This document shows positions 26,653-34,911 of a stretch of 64,000 nucleotides of DNA, piece by piece. This DNA is from Streptomyces nigra (lineage in GTDB: Bacteria > Actinomycetota > Actinomycetes > Streptomycetales > Streptomycetaceae): positions 6,688,501 to 6,752,500 of the forward strand of contig NZ_CP029043.1 in NCBI RefSeq assembly GCF_003074055.1, given 5' to 3'. Each line of letters opens with the position of its first letter. Within the stretch, counting starts at the first letter, position 1. The translations under genes and the position numbers were made by a program. The notes below the pieces were generated by a model. It ran no database searches. It was not told the origin of the DNA and saw only the letters and a list, made by a program, of their open reading frames with translations.

Positions 26653-27360
26653 ATGGAGCAGTCAGGCACTTCGGCCCTCTTGCAGGGCGCGGTGCAGGAC
26701 CTTGCGTCCGACGTGGTCTCCGCCCTCCGGGGCGGGGACCATGTGCGCATGTCCGGCACCTCGGCCATGGACGACGTCGAGGGGAGCCTCACCCTCGCGG
26801 CGGTGCGGGTCCTGGGAGCGGATCTGCTGCTTCCGCACGTCCTGTTCCCGGCCCCGCCCGCACCCGACGCACTCGAGGCCTTCCGCCGTACGGCGGAGGC
26901 CTATCCGCCCCGCCCCGACGCCGCCCCCACCGTCCGCTGGAGCCACTGGGCGATGCGCCGCACCCTCGCGCGCCTCGGCTCCCCCCTGCCCGCCCCGCCC
27001 GGCGAGGACGCCGGGGAACCCGGGACCGACTGGCTGGAGACGGCCACGTGGCAGGTCCTCACCCATCAACTCGCCGTCCTGGCCGCCCTGGCCGTACCCG
27101 GGGAGGACAGCGCGGTGCTCCGCGTGGCCCGCGGCCGTCCCGTGGACCTCGCCCGCGGCTTCGTCCGGGCGGTACGCCGCCGAGACTGGCAGCAGGCGGC
27201 CGGAGCGGGACGCTGGCTGACCCTCGTCGACGGGGTGCCGGACACGCTCGGCCTCGAAGCCGGCCTCGACTTCGTGGAGCTGATGGGCGGCACCGACCCC
27301 CGGGTCGCGCTCCAGGTGCAGGCCGCGCGGGTGATGCGGGCGGCCGGAGCACTCGTATGA
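26653..27360 (+). CDS. protein of unknown function, second gene of operon
   Basis: 235 aa, ATG with AGGAG upstream. Predominantly alpha-helical with many Ala/Leu/Arg residues. Recognisable stretches are GSLTLAAVRVLGADLLLPHV, TVRWSHWAMRRTLARLG, TWQVLTHQLAVLAALAVPGE and GLDFVELMGGTDPRVALQVQ. No signal peptide or clear membrane helix. I do not recognise the family. Its stop overlaps the next gene by ATGA, so it is produced with the two paralogues and the serine hydrolase. Confidence 0.75.
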   Translation: MEQSGTSALLQGAVQDLASDVVSALRGGDHVRMSGTSAMDDVEGSLTLAAVRVLGADLLLPHVLFPAPPAPDALEAFRRTAEAYPPRPDAAPTVRWSHWAMRRTLARLGSPLPAPPGEDAGEPGTDWLETATWQVLTHQLAVLAALAVPGEDSAVLRVARGRPVDLARGFVRAVRRRDWQQAAGAGRWLTLVDGVPDTLGLEAGLDFVELMGGTDPRVALQVQAARVMRAAGALV

Positions 27361-28331
27361 CGCCGACTGACGTCGCGCGCATCCACGAGGTGGGCGCCGC
27401 GGCGCTCGCCTGGCTGTCCGCCCACCGCGACGAGTTCGCCTTGGGCGAGGGCGCGCTCGCCGCCGACGGACAGGTCGACGCCACCTGGAAACCACTCGGG
27501 GAACTCGCCCAGACCTGCGCGAGCGTGTGCGCGCACACCCCGGCCGGCGACCCACTGCACGAGACGGCCGCCGAACTGCTGCGGTACGCCTGGCGCCAGA
27601 CCGGCCAGGGCGAACTCTTCCCACGGCTGCAGCGGCTGGAGCCCTTCGCCACCTACCCGTTGGAGATCTACTCCGTCTTCGCCTCCGCCGGGCTGCGGCA
27701 CCCCGGGTACGAGACGTCCGCCGCCACCACCGCCCGCACCCGCGGCTGGCGGCTGACCGAGCAGGATCCGACCCGCCGGCTCGGCGTGCTCAAGGCCGAG
27801 CGGCGCGCCGGCATCCGCCGGGCCGAGGACGCCGGGGAGGTGCTGCGGCACACCTGGCTGGGCGGTCTGCCGGAACCCTGGACGTTCGAGCGCTCGGCCG
27901 GATACGCGCTCACCCACGTCGTCTTCCACCTCACCGACTGGGGGCGCGCCCCCGACGCCGTCCCCGCCGACCTGGCCGGCTACCTCGGCCACTGGCTGCC
28001 CGCCTGGCTCGACACCTGCCTGGACGCCGGGATGTGGGACCTGAGCTGCGAGCTGCTCGTCGTGGCGGCGAGTCTGCCGGACCCACCCGACCTCAAGACC
28101 CTGCGCGCCGCCTGGCCCCGGATCGCCGGGGCCCAGTGCGAGTCGGGCGCGCTGCCGCAGCAGGACCACCCGGACCTCGGCGGCGACCGGGAGCCGGACT
28201 TCCTGCACTGCTACCACTCCACGCTCATGGCCGCCTTCGCCGCCGCGCAGTGCCTCACCCGCCTGACCGCCGTGGCCGCCGCCGGAACCGGCGGACACCA
28301 CCGGTACAGGGGACAAGGAGTGCCCGGATGA
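27357..28331 (+). CDS. unknown helical protein, paralogue A (probable DUF6895 type)
   Basis: 324 aa. Clearly homologous to the next gene: shared blocks are AWLSAHRDEF, WKPLGELAQTC, PLEIYSVFASAG, DPTRRLGVLKAERRAGI, TWLGGLPEPWT, THVVFHLTDWGRAPD, LPAWLDTCLDAGMWDLSCEL and CYHSTLMAAFA. The repeated helix pattern suggests an alpha/alpha-toroid, the fold of cyclase-like and peptide-modifying proteins. Conserved His in THVVFHLTDW and YHSTL could be functional. The name DUF6895 is from memory and unchecked. ATGA overlaps at both ends couple it to its neighbours. Confidence 0.75.
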   Translation: MTPTDVARIHEVGAAALAWLSAHRDEFALGEGALAADGQVDATWKPLGELAQTCASVCAHTPAGDPLHETAAELLRYAWRQTGQGELFPRLQRLEPFATYPLEIYSVFASAGLRHPGYETSAATTARTRGWRLTEQDPTRRLGVLKAERRAGIRRAEDAGEVLRHTWLGGLPEPWTFERSAGYALTHVVFHLTDWGRAPDAVPADLAGYLGHWLPAWLDTCLDAGMWDLSCELLVVAASLPDPPDLKTLRAAWPRIAGAQCESGALPQQDHPDLGGDREPDFLHCYHSTLMAAFAAAQCLTRLTAVAAAGTGGHHRYRGQGVPG

Positions 28332-29248
28332 CCGACCCCCGTCTCATGCACACCGTCGGCGTCCGCGCCCTGGAGTGGCTGTGGGCGCACCGCGACGGCT
28401 TCCGCCTCGAAACCGACGTCGACCCCGAGATCGGCTTCCTGGACCGCTTCAAACCGGTCGGCGAACTCGCCCTGATCTGCCGGGTGCTGTTCCGCGAGGG
28501 CGTGGCCGGGTCCCGGCAGGCCGACCTGGCCCGCCGGCTCCTCGACCACACCTGGCGCGAGACCCTCGACGGCGGCCGGATGCTGGCCCGCGGCCAGCGG
28601 ACCGAACCACTGTCGCCCATCCCGTTCGAGGTGTACCTGCCGTACAAGGAACTCGGGTACACCGAACCCGAGGTGGAGCGCGCGGTGCGCCTCTACCACC
28701 GGCTGGAGAGCTGGTCGGCCCTGGAGGTGGACCCCAACCGGCGGCTCGGGCTCGCCGCGTTCCAGCGCCGCTTCGGCCTCGCCCCCCGCACCCCCGAGGC
28801 CGATCTCGCGGGCGCCACCTGGCTGGGCCACACCCCCGAACCGTGGACCGTCAGCGGCCACATCGCCTACGACGTCACCCACACCGTGTTCCATCTGACC
28901 GACTGGGGTGCCCGTCCCGAAGGCCTGCCGCCGCACATCGCCGACTACCTCGCCGCCTGGCTGCCGGTCTGGATCGACGACTGGCTGGACCTGGAACGCT
29001 GGGACCTGCTCGGCGAACTCCTCGTCGTCGACGCCTGCCTGCCCCGCCCCACCCTGGACGAGCGGGCCTGGGCCGGCTTCGCCGCCGCGCAGCAGGCCGA
29101 CGGCGCCATGCCGGCCGTACGGTCGATGCCCGAGGGCGACCCGGACGAGGTGTTCGACCTCGTGTACCACCCCACGCTGGTCGCCGCGTTCGCCTCGGTG
29201 CTGGCCACGTCCCGGGCCCTCTCCGAACTCACCCGCGCCACCGCATGA
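28328..29248 (+). CDS. unknown helical protein, paralogue B (probable DUF6895 type)
   Basis: 306 aa, paralogue of the preceding gene with the same block order: EWLWAHRDGF, FKPVGELALIC, PFEVYLPYKELGYT, DPNRRLGLAAFQRRFGL, TWLGHTPEPWT, THTVFHLTDWGARPE, LPVWIDDWLDLERWDLLGEL and VYHPTLVAAFA. Tandem duplication followed by divergence suggests a heterodimer or two related steps. It is coupled by ATGA on both sides. No catalytic signature from a known enzyme class is evident. Confidence 0.75.
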   Translation: MTDPRLMHTVGVRALEWLWAHRDGFRLETDVDPEIGFLDRFKPVGELALICRVLFREGVAGSRQADLARRLLDHTWRETLDGGRMLARGQRTEPLSPIPFEVYLPYKELGYTEPEVERAVRLYHRLESWSALEVDPNRRLGLAAFQRRFGLAPRTPEADLAGATWLGHTPEPWTVSGHIAYDVTHTVFHLTDWGARPEGLPPHIADYLAAWLPVWIDDWLDLERWDLLGELLVVDACLPRPTLDERAWAGFAAAQQADGAMPAVRSMPEGDPDEVFDLVYHPTLVAAFASVLATSRALSELTRATA

Positions 29249-30318
29249 CCGCGCCCGCCACGCCCTGGCCGGGCCCGGCGCAGGACACCGCTCCGCGGGC
29301 CGCCGCACCCCTCGCGGACGACGGCACGACCGAGCGGCTGGTGCGGGCCGTCGACGCCGTGGACGCCCCCGACGTCGTCTTCGCGCTGTCCCGCGACGGC
29401 CGCCGCACCCTGCACTGCGGGGGCACCGCTGTGTCCCCGGCGGTGCCCCGGCAGGACCTGCGCTACGAGATCGGCTCGGCCTCCAAGGCGTTCACCGGAC
29501 TGCTGTTCGCGCGGCTCGTCGAACGCGGCCTGCTCACCGGGGGCGAGCCGGCCGCCGCCTGTCTGCGGCCGGGCCGGCCCGCCGGAGCCGACCCCGCGAC
29601 CCTCGCGCACCTCGTCACCCACACCGCCGGACTGCCCGCCCTGCCTCCCGGCTTCTACGTCCGCGCGCTGCCCGCCTGGCGCACCAACCCGTACGGCCGC
29701 TACCCCGCCGAACAGGTCGTCGACGCCTTCCTGCACCACCGCCCCCGGCACCGGCCCGGCACCCGCTGGCACTACTCCAACTTCGGGGTCGCCGTGCTCG
29801 GGCACGCCCTGTCCGCCGTCACCCGCACGCCCTGGGAGGAGCTGCTCGCCGCCCAAGTGCTGCGCCCGCTCGGTCTGACCGGCACCGCGCCGCGTCCGGA
29901 GGACCCGAAGACCGACGCGACCGGGCACGGCAAGGACGGCCGCACCCCCGTCCTCCCCTTCGACGCCGGCGGCTTCGACGCGGCCGGTGCCGTCCGGGCC
30001 ACCCCGCACGACCTGCTCACCTTCCTGGAGGCGCACCTCGACCCGGCCGGCTCCCCGCTGGCCGGTGCGCTGCGCGCCGTGCGCACCCCCGTGCTGCGGA
30101 GGGGCCGGGGGCATGTCCACGTACACACGGTGGCGTGGTTCCAGCACCCCACCGACGGCGGTCCGATGTACTTCCACAGCGGGGCGACCCTCGGCCAGCA
30201 GGCGTTCCTCGGCTTCCGGCCGGACACCGGGACGGCGCTGGTCGCGCTGTGCACCCGCCGCTACCGGGCCCGCGACCCGTTCGTCCCCACGGCGTACGCG
30301 CTCCTCGCCGAGGACTGA
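29245..30318 (+). CDS. cytoplasmic serine beta-lactamase-like hydrolase
   Basis: 357 aa. All three penicillin-recognising motifs are present: SxxK as Ser78-Ala-Ser-Lys81 (EIGSASKAFTGLL), YSN near residue 177 (HYSNFGVAVLG) and HSG near 312 (HSGATLGQQAF). It belongs to the class C / esterase-peptidase clade. No signal peptide is visible, unlike true beta-lactamases and D,D-peptidases, so it should act inside the cell, for example as an esterase, amidase or transpeptidase on a product of this operon. Last gene of the unit, followed by a strong hairpin. Confidence 0.88.
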   Translation: MTAPATPWPGPAQDTAPRAAAPLADDGTTERLVRAVDAVDAPDVVFALSRDGRRTLHCGGTAVSPAVPRQDLRYEIGSASKAFTGLLFARLVERGLLTGGEPAAACLRPGRPAGADPATLAHLVTHTAGLPALPPGFYVRALPAWRTNPYGRYPAEQVVDAFLHHRPRHRPGTRWHYSNFGVAVLGHALSAVTRTPWEELLAAQVLRPLGLTGTAPRPEDPKTDATGHGKDGRTPVLPFDAGGFDAAGAVRATPHDLLTFLEAHLDPAGSPLAGALRAVRTPVLRRGRGHVHVHTVAWFQHPTDGGPMYFHSGATLGQQAFLGFRPDTGTALVALCTRRYRARDPFVPTAYALLAED

Positions 30319-30326
30319 CGCACACC

Positions 30327-30357
30327 GGCCGGTGCGGGGGAGTGCCCCGCACCGGCC
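30327..30357. terminator. perfect 13-bp hairpin between convergent genes
   Basis: GGCCGGTGCGGGG (30327-30339) pairs perfectly with CCCCGCACCGGCC (30345-30357) around a 5-nt loop. It sits between the stops of the serine hydrolase operon and the leftward protease gene and serves both. Confidence 0.8.
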
Positions 30358-30379
30358 GCGGTGCGTCCTGCGTTACGGG

Positions 30380-31753
30380 CTACACCCGCTGCCAGAGGGC
30401 GGGGGTGCCGTCCGGCGCCCACCGGCTCTGCGCCTGGTGGCTCTGCAGGCACTGGTAGCGCACCCCGCCGACGGTCACCGTGCTGCCCGCCTCGTAGACG
30501 CGGCCCGCCGCCCACTGGTCGTTCGCCGGTTCGTCCTGCGGGGCCTGGGTGCCCTTCTGCGCGGTGGCCGTCTTCAGGACCAGGCCGAAGTCGCTCAGGA
30601 TCGGGTTGACCGGCTGGTAGTAGGTGGTGCCGCCGCTGGTGCAGTCACCCGAGCCGCCCGACGTCACACCCTGGGCCTGCGACCCGGACAGGTAGGGGCC
30701 GCCGGAGTCCCCGGGCTCGGCGCACACGCTCGTCCGGGTGACCCCGTCGACCGTGCCCTGGGAGTAGCGGACGCTGGTGTCGTGCTGCTGGATCGTCCCG
30801 CAGTGCCAGCCGGTGGTGGACCCGGAACGGCAGATCGACGCGCCCACGAGCGCCTGCACGGACCCGGTGACCTGGGTCTTCTGCCCGCCCTCGCCCTTGA
30901 CGTCGGCGGTGGCGGTCCAGTCGCTGTTCGCGGCGACCCAGGACATGTCCTTCCCCGGGAACGTCGACGCCTGGAACTCGCCCTGCGCGGCCTGGTTGAC
31001 GCCCGTGGTCCTGTTGCCCGGCTCGCCGCAGTGGCCCGCCGAGGCGAAGCCCTGCTGGTCGCCCTTGGTGACGGAGAACCCGATCGAGCAGCGGGCGGAG
31101 CCCTCGATGTAGTAGGCCTCGCCGCCCACCAGGTCCGTCAGCGGCCGGGGCCGCTCGGCCGACACGACGACGGCGACGCCCGCGTTCTGGGCACCGGCGG
31201 CCTTGATGAACGAGGTGGCGGCCGCGCGCCGGACCGCCCGGACGACGACGCGGTTGGACGGCACGTCCACGTACCAGACCGGGGCTTCCTTCGTCCCGGC
31301 CTCGGCGGCCGCCTTGTCCAGCTTCTCCTTGACGGCCCGCAGGTCGGCGAGGGGCCGCTGCACGACGGCCGCCTTCGCGCCCTGCGCCTCGATCGCCGAC
31401 ACGTCCGACGAGTGCGTCGTCGCCACGGTCAGCTCGGCCGCGGTCGTCCCCGTCAGCCAGGCGCCCGCGAAGCGCTGCCCGAGGGACAGGCGCAGCCGAC
31501 CCGCGCGGACGCCCGCCTCGGCCTCGTTCACCAGGCGCTCGGCCGCCTGCGCGGGGGTCAGCTTCAGGTCCCGCTCCAGGGCGCGCAGCACCGGGGCCGG
31601 GGGCTTGTCGGCCCCGACCGTCTGGGCGGCGGTGGACGCGGGCAGCGGCGCGGGAGGCGGGGCGGTGGCCGCGGCCGTGGTCATCGCGGTGACGGCGAGG
31701 ACGCCGAGAGCGGTCAGGGCGGCGCGGCGGCCGTCCGTGGGTCTGCCGAGCAT
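30380..31753 (-). CDS. secreted S1-family serine protease with chitin-binding tail (streptogrisin C/D-like)
   Basis: 457 aa. A signal peptide is seen at about 1-30 (RRAALTALGVLAVTAMTTAA). A propeptide of the alpha-lytic protease type follows to about residue 205. The mature chymotrypsin-like domain has catalytic His in SAGHCGEPG (about 238) and Ser in CAEPGDSGGPY (about 350), with paired Cys. The last 45 residues (WAAGRVYEAGSTVTVGGVRY) form a CBM5/12 chitin-binding module, as in streptogrisin C. It would act outside the cell on protein held in chitinous or hyphal material. Confidence 0.92.
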   Translation of the reverse strand: MLGRPTDGRRAALTALGVLAVTAMTTAAATAPPPAPLPASTAAQTVGADKPPAPVLRALERDLKLTPAQAAERLVNEAEAGVRAGRLRLSLGQRFAGAWLTGTTAAELTVATTHSSDVSAIEAQGAKAAVVQRPLADLRAVKEKLDKAAAEAGTKEAPVWYVDVPSNRVVVRAVRRAAATSFIKAAGAQNAGVAVVVSAERPRPLTDLVGGEAYYIEGSARCSIGFSVTKGDQQGFASAGHCGEPGNRTTGVNQAAQGEFQASTFPGKDMSWVAANSDWTATADVKGEGGQKTQVTGSVQALVGASICRSGSTTGWHCGTIQQHDTSVRYSQGTVDGVTRTSVCAEPGDSGGPYLSGSQAQGVTSGGSGDCTSGGTTYYQPVNPILSDFGLVLKTATAQKGTQAPQDEPANDQWAAGRVYEAGSTVTVGGVRYQCLQSHQAQSRWAPDGTPALWQRV

Positions 31754-32044
31754 GCGTGAGTACCTCCATCGAGTTCGCTTGCATCTGCGACGAGTGGAGG
31801 CCTTGACGAGAAGAGATCAGTAGATGTCAGAAGAGATGCTTTTTAGCGCTTTGGGGGGTTCCGTGGCGTGTCATGTGCACCAGCGGCGGTGGGGTCGGGA
31901 GCAGGGTGGGGGGCCGCGAAGGCCGGCCGTTCGCGGGTCCAGCGCGGACCCTTTCCGGCATCGATCCCCGGCTCCTGCGTGTCCCTAGACTTTCATCGTT
32001 CGTTTTCTTGAGTCGTTCGTGTTTAGCGCGATAGGTTGTGCGTC
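31754..32044. other. control region of the protease and furA-katG
   Basis: 291 bp between divergent genes with no open frame. A 9-bp direct repeat AGAAGAGAT occurs at 31809-31817 and 31829-31837, 56 bp from the protease start, in an AT-rich patch. The furA promoter is at the right end. Confidence 0.5.
31997..32037 (+). promoter_or_regulatory. furA promoter with paired CGTTCGT sites
   Basis: TTGAGT (32008-32013), an 18-nt spacer and TAGGTT (32032-32037) precede the furA ATG by 7 nt, so the transcript is leaderless, as reported for furA in S. coelicolor (recalled). The heptamer CGTTCGT occurs at 31997-32003 and 32014-32020, 17 bp apart and flanking the -35 box. This is a plausible FurA operator for redox-sensitive autorepression. 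Confidence 0.55.
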
Positions 32045-32491
32045 ATGAGCGCAGCCCGGACTCCCACCCCCGCCGAGGAGCTCCGTGGCGCCGGCCTGCG
32101 GGTGACCGCCGCGCGCGTCGCCCTGCTCGAGGCCGTCCGCGCCGGAGACCACCTCGGCGTCGAGGCCATCGCCTCGGGGGTGCGCGACCGCGTGGGCCAT
32201 GTGTCGCTCCAGGCCGTGTACGAGGGACTCCACGCCCTCACCGCGGCGGGACTCATACGCCGTATCGAACCGGCCGGCAGCCCCGCCCGGTTCGAGGGCC
32301 GCGTCGGTGACAACCACCATCACGTCGTCTGCCGCTCGTGCGGTGTCGTCGCCGACGTCGACTGCGGGGTCGGCGAGGCGCCCTGTCTGACCGCCTCCGA
32401 CGACCACGGCTTCGCGATCGACGAGGCCGAGGTCATCTACTGGGGCCTGTGCCCCGACTGCTCCACCACCGGTGCGCCCCGCGCACTGTGA
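32045..32491 (+). CDS. furA: Fur-family redox regulator of katG (FurA/FurS)
   Basis: 148 aa from ATG at 32045. N-terminal winged helix (GLRVTAARVALLEAVRAGDH), metal-binding His stretch FEGRVGDNHHHVVCRSCG and a second Cys pair CPDC near the C-terminus, giving the CXXC...CXXC structural zinc set. In S. reticuli and S. coelicolor the homologue represses itself and the adjacent catalase-peroxidase until oxidised. katG follows 30 bp downstream on the same strand. Confidence 0.92.
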   Translation: MSAARTPTPAEELRGAGLRVTAARVALLEAVRAGDHLGVEAIASGVRDRVGHVSLQAVYEGLHALTAAGLIRRIEPAGSPARFEGRVGDNHHHVVCRSCGVVADVDCGVGEAPCLTASDDHGFAIDEAEVIYWGLCPDCSTTGAPRAL

Positions 32492-32521
32492 TTCACCCAG
32501 TCCAAGTCCGGAAGGTTTCCC

Positions 32522-34738
32522 ATGGCTGAGAACTCCGATGCGATCGTCACCGATGCGAAGGCGGAGGGCACAGGCGGCTGCCCCGTCGCGCACGATCGCG
32601 CCGCGCACCCGACCCAGGGCGGCGGAAACCGCCAGTGGTGGCCAGAACGGCTCAACCTGAAGATCCTTGCCAAGGACCCCGTCGTCGCCAACCCGCTCGG
32701 TGAGGACTTCGACTACCGCAGGGCCTTCGAGGCCCTCGACCTCGACGCCGTGAAGCGTGACATCGCCGAGGTGCTGACCCAGTCGCAGGACTGGTGGCCC
32801 GCCGACTTCGGCAACTACGGCCCGCTGATGGTCCGTATGGCCTGGCACAGCGCCGGCACCTACCGCATCAGCGACGGCCGCGGCGGCGCCGGCCGCGGCC
32901 AGCAGCGCTTCGCCCCCCTGAACAGCTGGCCGGACAACGGCAACCTGGACAAGGCCCGCCGTCTGCTGTGGCCCGTCAAGAAGAAGTACGGCCAGTCCAT
33001 CTCCTGGGCCGACCTCATGATCCTCACCGGTAACGTCGCCCTGGAGACCATGGGCTTCGAGACCTTCGGCTTCGGCGGCGGCCGCGCCGACGTCTGGGAG
33101 GCCGACGAGGACGTCTACTGGGGTCCCGAGACCACTTGGCTCGACGACAAGCGCTACAGCGGCGACCGCGAGCTGGAGAATCCGCTCGGCGCCGTTCAGA
33201 TGGGCCTCATCTACGTCAACCCCGAGGGCCCCAACGGCAACCCGGACCCGATCGCCGCGGCCCGCGACATCCGTGAGACGTTCCGCCGCATGGCGATGAA
33301 CGACGAGGAGACCGTCGCCCTCATCGCCGGTGGCCACACCTTCGGCAAGACACACGGCGCCGGCCCGGCCGACGCCGTCGGCAACGACCCCGAGGCCGCC
33401 GCCATGGAGCAGCAGGGCCTGGGCTGGAAGTCCACCCACGGCACCGGCAAGGGCGGCGACGCGATCACCTCCGGCCTGGAGGTCACCTGGACCACCAAGC
33501 CGACCCAGTGGACCAACGACTTCTTCGACATCCTCTTCGGCTACGAGTGGGAGCTCACCGAGTCCCCGGCCGGGGCCAAGCAGTGGGTCGCGAAGGACTC
33601 CGAGGAGATCATTCCCGACGCCCACGACCCGTCGAAGAAGCGTCGGCCCACGATGCTCACCACCGACCTGTCGCTGCGCTTCGACCCGGTCTACGGCCCG
33701 ATCTCCAAGCGCTTCCACGAGAACCCGCAGGAGTTCGCGGACGCCTTCGCCCGCGCCTGGTACAAGCTGACCCACCGTGACCTGGGCCCGAAGTCCCTCT
33801 ACCTCGGCCCCGAGGTCCCCGCGGAGACGCTGCTGTGGCAGGACCCGCTGCCCGAGGCCGAGGGTCAGCCCATCGACGCCACGGACGTCGAGGTCCTCAA
33901 GGCCAAGATCCTCGAGTCCGGCCTGAGCGTCTCCCAGCTCGTCAGCACCGCGTGGGCGTCGGCCTCGACGTTCCGCGGCAGCGACAAGCGCGGCGGCGCC
34001 AACGGCGCCCGTATCCGCCTCGAGCCGCAGCGCGGCTGGGAGGCCAACGACCCGGACCAGCTCGCCCAGGTCCTGCGGGTCCTGGAGGGCGTCCAGCGCG
34101 ACTTCAACACCGGCGCCAAGAAGGTCTCCCTGGCCGACCTGATCGTCCTCGGCGGTTCCGCCGCGGTCGAGAAGGCCGCCAAGGACGGCGGGTTCGACGT
34201 CCAGGTGTCGTTCACGCCGGGCCGCGTCGACGCGACGGAGGAGCACACCGACGTCGAGTCGTTCGCCGCGCTCGAGCCGACGGCCGACGGGTTCCGCAAC
34301 TACCTCGGCAAGGGCAACCGCCTCCCGGCCGAGTACCTGCTGCTGGACCGCGCCAACCTGCTCACGCTGAGCGCCCCCGAGATGACCGTCCTGGTCGGCG
34401 GCCTGCGCGTGCTGGGGGCCACCCACCAGCAGTCGCAGCTGGGTGTCTTCACCGAGACCCCGGGCGCCCTGACCAACGACTTCTTCGTCAACCTGCTCGA
34501 CATGGGCACCGAGTGGAAGTCGACGTCCTCGGACCAGACCACGTTCGAGGGCCGGGACGCCGCCACCGGTGAGCTGAAGTGGGCCGGCAGCCGTGCCGAC
34601 CTGGTCTTCGGCTCCAACTCCGAGCTGCGCGCGCTCGCCGAGGTCTACGCGAGCGACGACGCCAAGGAGAAGTTCGTGAAGGACTTCGTCGACGCCTGGG
34701 TCAAGGTCATGAACCTCGACCGGTACGACCTGGTCTGA
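32522..34738 (+). CDS. katG: catalase-peroxidase
   Basis: 738 aa, full length for KatG, with its gene-duplicated two-domain structure. Distal haem residues Arg105, Trp108 and His109 (VRMAWHSAGTYR). The Met-Tyr-Trp crosslink elements are in the Trp108 and LIYVNPEGPNG region (Tyr near 230). The proximal His is in IAGGHTFGKTHGAG. It removes hydrogen peroxide in the cytoplasm and is presumably controlled by the upstream FurA. A perfect 13-bp hairpin follows the stop. Confidence 0.97.
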   Translation: MAENSDAIVTDAKAEGTGGCPVAHDRAAHPTQGGGNRQWWPERLNLKILAKDPVVANPLGEDFDYRRAFEALDLDAVKRDIAEVLTQSQDWWPADFGNYGPLMVRMAWHSAGTYRISDGRGGAGRGQQRFAPLNSWPDNGNLDKARRLLWPVKKKYGQSISWADLMILTGNVALETMGFETFGFGGGRADVWEADEDVYWGPETTWLDDKRYSGDRELENPLGAVQMGLIYVNPEGPNGNPDPIAAARDIRETFRRMAMNDEETVALIAGGHTFGKTHGAGPADAVGNDPEAAAMEQQGLGWKSTHGTGKGGDAITSGLEVTWTTKPTQWTNDFFDILFGYEWELTESPAGAKQWVAKDSEEIIPDAHDPSKKRRPTMLTTDLSLRFDPVYGPISKRFHENPQEFADAFARAWYKLTHRDLGPKSLYLGPEVPAETLLWQDPLPEAEGQPIDATDVEVLKAKILESGLSVSQLVSTAWASASTFRGSDKRGGANGARIRLEPQRGWEANDPDQLAQVLRVLEGVQRDFNTGAKKVSLADLIVLGGSAAVEKAAKDGGFDVQVSFTPGRVDATEEHTDVESFAALEPTADGFRNYLGKGNRLPAEYLLLDRANLLTLSAPEMTVLVGGLRVLGATHQQSQLGVFTETPGALTNDFFVNLLDMGTEWKSTSSDQTTFEGRDAATGELKWAGSRADLVFGSNSELRALAEVYASDDAKEKFVKDFVDAWVKVMNLDRYDLV

Positions 34739-34760
34739 TCACCGGACCGATCGACGGGAC

Positions 34761-34791
34761 GCCCGGGCCGGCCGCGCAGGCCGGCCCGGGC
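34761..34791 (+). terminator. katG terminator
   Basis: Perfect stem GCCCGGGCCGGCC (34761-34773) with GGCCGGCCCGGGC (34779-34791) and a 5-nt loop, 23 nt after the katG stop. Confidence 0.75.
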
Positions 34792-34911
34792 CTCCCCGCG
34801 TCCGGACGGGCCCACCGCTGTGACGGGCTTCACCGGCGTCGTGAGGTGTGGGGGAGACCACGGGGGGAACGTGGCCGCGGCCATGTCCCCGGCCCCGGGT
34901 GCGGAGCTACG

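Noticed and set aside
31985..34426. Long minus-strand frame opposite furA and katG
   Set aside because: katG and furA motifs are unambiguous on the plus strand.
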